Assembly (NCBI GenBank): GCA_947179485.1
Contig: OX359246.1
Location: forward strand, 5,270,001-5,334,000
DNA length: 64,000 nt
Direction of reading: 5' to 3'
Source of the DNA: Allacma fusca
Taxonomy: Eukaryota > Arthropoda > Collembola > Symphypleona > Sminthuridae
Shown here: positions 56,114-64,000 of the stretch, piece after piece
How positions within the stretch are numbered: the stretch's first letter is position 1
How the letters are laid out: each line of letters starts with the position of its first letter
Translations under genes and position numbers: made by a program
Notes under the pieces: model-generated
What the model was told of the DNA's origin: nothing
Seen by the model: only the letters and a program-made list of their open reading frames with translations
The model's database searches: none

Positions 56114-57264
56114 CTGCAAAAATAATAGTTAGAACATAAATAACAAACTACACTGCTTCCCCTATCCTATTGCTATTCCTATGCGACTCTATTTTTATTC
56201 AAATTATTTTATTCTAATCCTAGTTTAACAACAAGGACAAATTCCCAGTCTAAAATTTCGGATTAGAATTTGTCTTACCCGGAGGTTATGGGACGCAAAT
56301 CCTGAACGTTTACCTTAAGGCCTTGACCACTGGTGCTCTAGTCTAGTCCGACTTGACTAGGAAAACAGGGAATAGACTAGACTAGTGGTTAAAGCGGAGC
56401 GAAATGAATAGATTAGAATAGACTAGCGATTCGCGAGGTTTAGAAAGACTAGACTAGACTAGACTAGTTAGATAATGAAAGCTCATAGAATAGAATAGAC
56501 TTGAGTAGGAAAATAGACCTATTCCTGCTCACAGTTTTCGCTCAAATTAGGCTGCATAGTGTACGCTCAAGCACTCGTTTTCATAAAATACTCCCTATTC
56601 TTTTGCGGTAAATATGTACATAACACTCACGCATGGAAACAAAAAGGTATTCTTGTTTTTTTGCACTGCAGTAAGTAGCATCTCTCGTCGTTGAAGAGGT
56701 TAAGTAAACTATATTCATTTTCCATTAAAAGCAAACGCTATACAAATACATTTGCATGTATAGAGTATAATGCTTTTGATGAAACCGGTTGAAGCTAATT
56801 TTGGTTTTGATCGAGAACGCATATAATTCATTTACCTCTTCATAGTCGTGTTGCTCACCCCATTTATAAATTTTTACAAGAATTGTATAGCTCTTTAAGT
56901 AAAAATGAAAATATGGCCGCATGAAGGAATGATTTTTTACGTTTATCATTTAGAAACAAGTTTACTTTAGTAGCTCCTCACTTTTTTTAACAAAAGTTGA
57001 TTCACATGCAATATTCCGAACTGGATTACGAAACTGGGAAATGTTTTGTCAGCAAATCTCTAGTTTCCGAAATATGTGAGCTCAAATGTCGCATTCGCTA
57101 CTAAAGCGTAATTTTGGGATTTAGTTTATAAAACCTAACCTGACCGTCAAAAATTGAATATCAACGTGGTTTGATCGGTGATTAAAAAACTAAGCAGAAA
57201 TACGAGAACTTTGAATCGAATATTCAGTGAAAAAGGCATTAATAGATATTCTTATATCTGGTAC

Positions 57265-59038
57265 TAGTGTTTCTATCGGTTACAAATAGTTGGGCTCGAC
57301 TCGACTCGAAACAAAAACCCGGTGTAAATTCCACTTTTGGTCTCGAACTCGAACTCGGGACATTCGAGTCGGGAATTTTTTTTGTTCCCGAAACCGAGAC
57401 CGTTAAGAAATGTTATACCCGAAACCGACTCGAACCAAAAGCAGACACAAAATTTACGTAAAATACAACATCACACAGTCCTAGGGAAGCTCATGGGAAC
57501 AGGACCAACCCGGGTATTTGGGTACAGGAACAGGAACAGGTCCAAAATGGGTGCAGTTTAAAAGTTCCCAATTGTAACAGGAACAATACAGGTACTTTTA
57601 TTTTGTACCCAGAAACCCGTGACCACAGTCACAAACAGGTACAGGAACGAAAGTCGTTCCTATTTGTGTGTTCCCAATAGGAACAGGTCCACACTCTTGA
57701 ATGACCCATATTTAAACGTGTGGACCCGGGTACTTTGACGTTTTTGAACTTCAATCATTTCCAAAGCACCAATGAACGCTCGAAATGAATTTTGAGCATT
57801 CCAGTGCAATTACTGCAGGTAGGTTTTATTGTAATATAAAAGTAGTAATAAAAATTATTTATTTATTTCCACTGGAAACATTCGGAAGCATTTACGAAAA
57901 TAAACTTAGCAGCAAAAAAGCTTAAAAGTAATGTAAATTTTCCGCCCTTAAAAGTAATAAACAAGTTACGGTACAATAATTATTTTATAGTACAAAAATA
58001 TGCAGAAACAATGAAATTATTTATTGAAAAAGCAAAAAAATAGTAAAAAAAAACGTTTAGCTTAAATTCATATGTTTAAACTAAAGTACCCGGGGACGCA
58101 CCCGGGTACTTGCATAACTTTTGGGAATGGGTACACGTTTTGGGTACTTTTCAGGAACGGGTACAATTTCAGGAACAGGTACAAGATTTTGGATGTGTAA
58201 ACAGGTACAGGAACGGAAAATTTGTACCTGCAAAAGTTTAGCATAGGTACAGGAACATAAATTGTGTACCTGTATTTATGGGTTCGTGTTCAGGAACAGG
58301 AACAGGAACCAAGTTTTTGTACCTTTGCGCTTCCCTACACAGTCCCGAAAAATGAGCATCAAACAAAGCATTTTTTTGTAAAAGCAAAATAATGCAGCAA
58401 TCACTGTCGTTTTCAATTTTTTTCAATATAATTTCAAATTTTCATTATAATTTGGTACAACCGACAATCCCTCCGTAACGCTCTTCATTGTTACTTCGAT
58501 AAACTTGTTATATGACAACTTTAACCACGATATTAAAAGCGGTAACTTCCATATCGTATCTCCTTGAGTAGCCAAACATTTCAGTGTCAAAATGTTGGAG
58601 CCAACAAAAAAGCACGCTCGATAGGAATGCCAGGAATATCCAAGAATTCACGCGCCATCCTTGCCATATTAGGGTACTTAGCGTCGTGCGCAAATAAAAC
58701 TTAGGTATGAGGAGTGTTATACGGTCATGTACTAATACTTGATGCGTACAGAGACTGTTTTGTTTTCTTCTTTCCACAAAAACTGCATATTTTTTAAATC
58801 AGAGGTGGCAGGAAGGCCAATTTTTATTGCTAAGGTAACATGAATCAATAATTCCAAAATAAGTTTTTACTTTCGAGTTTTGGTAGGGACAGGTAGATTT
58901 AGCAAACTCGACCCGATTTTTCGGGTCGAAAACTTTATACCCGAAACCGACTCGAAAGGAAACGGTACCAAAAATATTAGGCTCGAACTCGACTCGAACT
59001 CGAAACCTCGAGTTTCCCGAACTCGATCAGAAACACTA
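57265..59038. mobile_element. hAT-like MITE, CTCGAACTCG arms, perfect TSD, middle of the nest
   Basis: Ends TAGTGTTTCTATCGG and CGATCAGAAACACTA are inverted. The duplication tctggtac is perfect (57257-57264 and 59039-59046). Arms are CTCGAACTCG/CCCGAAACCG words. The terminus TAGTGTTTC is shared with the TTGCAA-armed element at 8754-9736. Confidence 0.92.
57482..58337. mobile_element. hAT-like MITE, GGTACAGGAAC arms, perfect TSD, innermost of the nest
   Basis: Ends TAGGGAAGCTCATGGGAAC and TACCTTTGCGCTTCCCTA are inverted. The duplication cacagtcc is perfect (57474-57481 and 58338-58345). Arms are GGTACAGGAACAGG words on both sides. Confidence 0.92.
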
Positions 59039-59666
59039 TCTGGTACTAGATGCTTGCTGACAAAAACTCCAGTTTTTAATCTACCACTGAAATATTTTGT
59101 GTACCAATTAAAAATAATAGTGCGATCCTTCTTTGGGTAGGTGCTGGGGGTTACTGGTAGGTGCATTGATTCTGGAAGTATTCCCAGCAGTACTGAAGAA
59201 ATCTATTGTTTTATTTATGAGAATTTGTAATTAGTTTGGTTCATTTAATATTGGAGAATATTTTTTGCTACAAATTACAATGATTAACTCCAAGCATATA
59301 CCGTCTTCCCGTCCTTGATTATATCGCCTCATTCAGCAATCTGGCAGCTCCCTCATTTTATCTCCTCATCCCGACCTCCCTGACTTTATCCATGAACTTC
59401 TGAGTCCAAGACAACGATCAGGGCATTCCCTCGTCCATTACATTTGAGCGATTCCAGGAATTTTTGTAGTTTTAGTCTTGAATAGGAATGGACTAGGAAT
59501 TGACTAGGAATAGACTAGGAGTTTGAAGAAAATGTGTGAATAGGACTAGACTAGACTAGTGCGAGGAAATTCGTATAATAGACTAGAATTGAATAGGCAA
59601 TGACAATCCTGCGAAAGAATAGAATAGACTAGACTAGTCGAGCTCGTGGGCACCAGTGGCCTTGAC

Positions 59667-61002
59667 TATAGGTATTCACATTATTTGAGTACAGTCATGT
59701 AAATTAAGATAAGAAAACGAAAATAAAAACTTTGCATTTTCAATTAATCATTCAGACTGAAAACTTGAAAACAAATAACGTTCAGAATGTTTGTTACCCT
59801 ACGAAATTCGGATTCTGGATGGAAACTTTCCACCCTTGGGTTCAACCGAATATCTAGCTTGAAAATTTAAAATTCAAATTCATTCCGAAACTTTCTCACA
59901 CTTTCGTATCTCGAATGTGTAATTAGTCAAACATACGACATTTTTCTATTTTATTATTTATTCACGCATGTTTCAAAGTTTTGCTCATTGTCAGATGTAA
60001 AAATAACAACTAAACTAAATTATGCGAAGTATGTCATTGATGCCTTTAAAAATTATATTTGAGATTATTTACATCTTAAAGCACTTGGGAAAATCATTGT
60101 AGGCTTACCTTACAATTAGTTGTTCTGGACACCTACAGGAAAATAAATTAAAACATTTATTAAGCGTGTTTAGCAACATAAACCGCTCATAAATTGTGGC
60201 AATTAAAAGTAAGATAATGCTTTCTGCAAGCAAAATTTGAATTATTACAGCATTATCTGTATTTTTATCAATTTCAAGTAAAGTGATAAAAACGCTTTGG
60301 AGTTACGCAAGTTATGACATATTATACAGAGTGTTCCGTTTTCTCCCCTCTAGCCCACAAAAATACCTAAGAGAGTAACTCATCAATGGTTTCGGTAAAT
60401 CTTTGCAGTCACAGGGGTCATGGGAGTAAACAACAGTCGGAATTGTTTACAAATATCGAATTCAGTACTGGTTTACTATTTCAGCAATTTCGATTCAATT
60501 CAATCAGAATCGGTTTTCCACCATGTATCTGAAGATAAATTTCCCAAATCTAGCTTTTTATTTTTACAGGTCATACCAACTATTCATTGAGACATGTTGG
60601 ATAGCTTTTCTGAAAATAAATAAAGTGTGATAAATATGTGACAAGCAGCTTTCCTGAAATGACTAATGTTCATTTTTTATTCGCCTTCTTGACGGTTATG
60701 ACTGATTTTTTAATCTGAAAAAGTTCAGAAAAACTGGAGAAAAACTTTTTGAAAAAGGAGGTATCTCATAATTTCTGCAATGTTCCTTACATGAGCTTGT
60801 GGGAGATAATAGTTATTAAACACCCCGTGCAGTCAATAGTTTCAAAGTATTTTCATATGGTTTCAAATAATATCAGTGTTTACAATAATCAATACAATTA
60901 GAAATGTATTTAAAACAATTCAAAACAATTCTAAAGCAAAAACGTTTTAAACAAAACTGCATTTAACAAAATTAGCATAGATATAATAAATTATTCTCTA
61001 AC
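59667..61002. other. Intron or upstream sequence with a retroelement 3'-end relic and a MITE-like segment
   Basis: On the minus strand, 59957-59997 reads CTGACAATGAGC, then GAAACATGCG and TGAATAAA. This is the same motif order as the 3' ends of the Penelope-like elements, so it is probably an old fragment. Between about 60331 and 60830 loosely inverted ends (ACAGAGTGTTCCG and AAACACCCCGTGC) suggest another MITE. A 24-bp exon-like segment at 60109-60132 was rejected on phase. Confidence 0.4.
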
Positions 61003-61029
61003 CTTTCAAGTGGGTTCCTAGATACGCAT
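61003..61029 (-). CDS. Candidate micro-exon (27 bp), most upstream
   Basis: Acceptor ttttaataaattcag is good, and the donor AAG|gttagagaa is weak. The shared phase reads A-Y-L-G-T-H-L-K, and phase 0 has TAG. It may belong to the same gene, but a 5-kb gap and the weak donor leave this open. Confidence 0.4.
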
Positions 61030-61840
61030 CTGAATTTATTAAAATAAAAATATTTTAAATTAGTATAATGGTCATTTCATGGCTAATTTAATGTAAAATA
61101 CATATTTGGAAACAGTTATCAACTTTGTTTGACTACACTTGAGTTCAAAAGGTTGGCACGATTAATGGAATTGTTCATAATTTTCAAATGACCAAGTCCA
61201 AAAACAGTGGTGTAACTTAATTACGGATTTGGGTGCCAGTCAAAAAATCAGCTGAAAAACGCCGACCCATGACTTTCATTGAAATAAACAATCCTTGCGT
61301 TACTATCTGGCCGTACATCACTCCATTGAAACAGGCTAAGCTAATGGTACCCACATTTATAGTAAACGAACTGCTAAAACAAGAACCATACAAAGGTACG
61401 GTATGACCAAATCGGAAATTGACTTTGAACCAATCGTTGGTGTTGATTAGTGTTTCAAAAACATCATGAGCTTCACAAGAAGTCTACACATGGCTTTTGA
61501 TGAAGGGAAGAGAGAGCCATTTTTTAAAAAAATTCCATTGTAAATATTAAAACAATCTATCTTTTACTTCGCAATTAAACATTAATTCAAAGCAATCGTC
61601 CCCGGTTATTTCTCCATTATCAGGACACCTGCAAATTACTGTCCAGTGGGGAGGCGAAACAATTCTTGCTGTCAGGAAATCATTCCAAATCTAAATAATT
61701 CGAGAATAATTAATCGAATTTCCAAATATTTAGTGGATGTTGCTCCTACTCCTGAGAAACGAATTATTTATATATCGGCGGTAATAAGTTGCTTTGCAGC
61801 GTTTATGCAGACGTATTATGCAGTATACATGAGCCAGGCA
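61030..61840. other. AT-rich sequence, nothing certain
   Basis: A hAT-end-like CAGTGGTGTAACTTAATTAC at about 61206 has no clear partner. No gene recognised. Confidence 0.35.
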
Positions 61841-62180
61841 CTGGTGGCTCAGTAGTCAGAGCGTCCCGTTCACTGCGGCTGGAGTCGGTTTTCGATTCCA
61901 CTAAAGCTCTGATACTTTCAAATAATTTCCACTGCTCTTTTTATCTTCTACTGTAGCTTTGTGTGAGGTTTGGAGGGGCGTGCAAACATACTTACACTCT
62001 GAAGACTGAAACCATGGCCTTCGCCCTTCGCATCTGCATTGCTCGCTAGACATTCCAGACAAATGAGTGTCCATTAATCTCTTTCAAACCTTACTCCTCT
62101 CCTTCCCAATTGCCTCCGACTCTACGTTTCCTCAGCTTGAGCAAAGACTCGGGATATACACCCTAATGGGAGGAATGGAC
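61841..62180 (+). mobile_element. tRNA-derived SINE
   Basis: An RNA polymerase III type promoter is visible: A box TGGCTCAGTAGTCAGAGC (61845-61862) and B box GGTTTTCGATTCC (61887-61899, two extra T relative to the tRNA consensus), about 40 bp apart. The downstream 280 bp is less AT-rich, is unrelated to tRNA and has no ORF. The 3' end is approximate and no target duplication was found. Confidence 0.65.
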
Positions 62181-62196
62181 TGATGGGTATTTGTCC

Positions 62197-63373
62197 CATA
62201 CTTGCAACTTCACGGTAAAATTCAATTCAAGCTCAAATTCGCAATCCATGAGTCGAAAATTCATTTATTCTAACTCAGTTCGCCGTGCAAACACAAATAT
62301 CACGTTCACTCAAGTTTACTGTAATTTACGGTACCGTTCATTCAGTTCAGTTCAAATTAATTTTGCAGCTATATCAGTTCAGTTTAAGTTCAGATAAATC
62401 AGTTTATCGTTCAATTCAGCTGATGTTCAATAATTTGTTCTTTATTTTATTTTGAATTTAAATTATTTGTTTATTGGTTATCAAATACCGGGTTTTGGCA
62501 GCAAAAGGATCATTTGTGAATATTTAAGAATATTAAGGGGCAAGGAGGAGTACAAATCCCGGTGTCGGCATTGAAAAATTGATTTCATGGTCTGGTTTAT
62601 TTTTTTTTGTCTTTTTTTAGTTGTATTTCTAAGTAAGCTAAATACAAAATATAAGTTTGAGCCAGTTTTAGTAATTATTAAAAAAAAAAAAAAAAATTTT
62701 TTTAAATAGCTTAACTAATTCATATTTTTAAAAAATAGTTTATTATGATTATTTTAAATAATCGAAAAATCAATAATTTCAATTTTTCAATTTTTATTGA
62801 TTGTAGTATGCATTATATTGAATGTTACTACTAGTATATCATTTGCCTGACGAAGAGTAAAAGCTCGAAACGTTGCTGCGAATAAAATATAAGCCTTGTG
62901 TTAAAAAGTGAACTTCTACCCTTATTTAATATATTATATATATTTCACTTCGCGTCTTTAACTAATTAAAACTATTAGTAATTATTGCAGGACCATTTAG
63001 CTGCTCCGTTTTGAAATACTAGTCTTGATAAAAACTGGTTGTTTTCAAAAATTACTTCGATGTGGAATTTTCTAGGACATTTCAAACTTAACAAAATACG
63101 TTGTGCAACGAATACCAAATTACGAAATTTATTGTTTCTGTTGGCAAACAAAATTTATACATGCGTGGCCAGTTTAACTTAGTTCAGTTTATCGATTAAC
63201 TATACTTCTTATCGTTAATTCAAGTTCATTCAAAATGAGAAATAATTCAATTCACTTTCAGGCATTTATTCTGTAAATAATTTTACGTTCATTCAAGTTC
63301 ACTCAAAATGCTAAATAGTTTTGAGAAGTTCAGTTCAAGAACTAGTTCAATGGACGAACTTGTTGCAAGCATG
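62197..63373. mobile_element. hAT-like MITE, TTCAAGTTCA/TTCAGTTCA arms
   Basis: Ends CATACTTGCAACTTCACGG and CGAACTTGTTGCAAGCATG are inverted. Flanks atttgtcc (62189-62196) and atttgtct (63374-63381) match at 7 of 8. The interior holds a Penelope-like 3' fragment (about 62840-62990). Confidence 0.85.
62840..62990 (+). mobile_element. 3' fragment of a third Penelope-like family, with hammerhead-like motif
   Basis: CTGACGA (62847), a GAG/CTC stem II with loop TAAAAG, GAAAC (62867) and AATAAA (62881) follow the order seen in elements A and B. The last 60 bases (CCCTTATTTAATATATTATA to ACTAATTAAAAC) are what inserted, in reverse, at 1630-1691 with a 15-bp duplication, which fixes this as a retroelement 3' end. 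Its 5' boundary is not resolved. Confidence 0.6.
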
Positions 63374-63381
63374 ATTTGTCT

Positions 63382-64000
63382 CACTCGTCTATAGCTCTGT
63401 GCCAAAACTAAGGGTTTGCAGAAATTTTTGAGAGCTATTTAATTTCTAGCTAAATGGGGAACTGTGTCCATGACCAAGACAAATAGGATAAACGGTTGTG
63501 GTAGCCTCACGAACCAAGGCGAGGAAGTAATAGAGGTACAGGACCTGTCACAGTTGTAATGTAACTGTTACTACTACAGCATACATTGCTAATTGTTTGT
63601 GCTGACCTATTTATTTTTGCTATTGAGGTTAAAATTAGAAACGGTCGTCACCCTTTTTCTATTTTGTAGTTTCACTAAATTCCATTAGAATCTTCAGTAG
63701 GAAAACGACTGTTTTTTTAACTTAAGCGAGTCAGTTCCTCAGCACTCAACTGGGTTGAGGCTGAGTACAGTAGATGCAGTGAGGTCATTTTCATTATAGA
63801 AATTATTTATTTAAAACTTAGACTTTCTAGAAACTTTTCTAATTATTCTTAATTTAATATTAATAATACTTATTAATTTCTTTAAAATCCGTTGAGTTTT
63901 TTGTAAATACTTTAATAATATGCTTCAATCGTTTTTGGACTATCAAGTCATTTGAGTCGACCAGCAGATTTTACTCATGTTTATCAAATATAAAAAGGTT
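63382..64000. other. AT-rich sequence at the window end, nothing recognised
   Basis: No ORF, repeat end or splice-flanked segment that can be supported. Confidence 0.4.

Larger units (their letters stand above)
56328..59658. mobile_element. hAT-like MITE, CTAGACTAGA arms, perfect TSD, outer member of a three-level nest
   Basis: Ends CACTGGTGCTCTAGTC and GAGCTCGTGGGCACCAGTG are inverted. The duplication gccttgac is perfect (56320-56327 and 59659-59666). Arms are TAGACTAGACTAG words (56340-56530 and 59460-59645). The interior contains the element at 57265-59038. Confidence 0.92.

Noticed and set aside
60109..60132. 24-bp minus-strand segment with excellent acceptor (ttattttcctgtag) and donor (AAG|gtaagcc)
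   Set aside because: In the micro-exon gene's phase it contains TAA. It is open in phase 0, so it could belong to another transcript, but there is no further support.
61206..61260. 27-bp exon-like segment (GGATTTGGG...AATCAG)
   Set aside because: The flank looks like a hAT end (CAGTGGTGTAAC) and the donor (gtaatt) is poor.

Overview
This is an AT-rich eukaryotic window, most likely from an arthropod. It has no bacterial-type operons, rRNA genes or long host reading frames. It is dominated by transposable elements: Penelope-like retroelements, more than a dozen hAT-like MITEs with 8-bp target duplications, and a tRNA-derived SINE. The closest gene architecture I know for the host gene described below is the aphid and scale-insect 'bicycle' effector genes, so a sap-feeding hemipteran is a reasonable guess. 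Schistosome micro-exon genes look similar, and the assignment is not proven.

The main host feature is on the minus strand. From about 56 kb (perhaps 61 kb) down to about 2.9 kb lies a series of tiny exons of 12-39 bp. Each is flanked by good splice sites (GTAAGT or GTGAG donors, T-rich tracts ending in CAG or TAG). Fifteen core exons (29766 down to 2912) have lengths that are multiples of three, are open in the same phase (introns fall after the first codon base), and form only sense codons at every junction. They give about 100 codons spread over 27 kb. This is a symmetric micro-exon gene. Almost everything else in the window lies in its introns, and none of the core exons falls inside a delimited transposon.

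The intron region from 35.3 to 54.6 kb holds two kinds of Penelope-like element. Element A (37984-40789) is intact: one 849-codon ORF with RT and GIY-YIG endonuclease, 32-bp terminal direct repeats and a 14-bp target duplication. Element B (43111-51880) is a head-to-tail dimer with three 376-bp pseudo-LTRs. Each 4197-bp unit codes for a 434-aa ORF1 product and then, in the same frame after a single TGA, an RT without an endonuclease domain. The dimer is flanked by a 1624-bp direct repeat.

The rest is mainly short hAT-like elements. Their ends are conserved TIRs, but their arms are degenerate simple repeats, with a different word in each family (GTACCC, AAGTTC, GGAATT, TTGCAA, TAAACGTATAA, CTAGA, CTCGAA and others). 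Several are nested, including a three-level nest at 56.3-59.7 kb. The left edge of the window cuts another such element.
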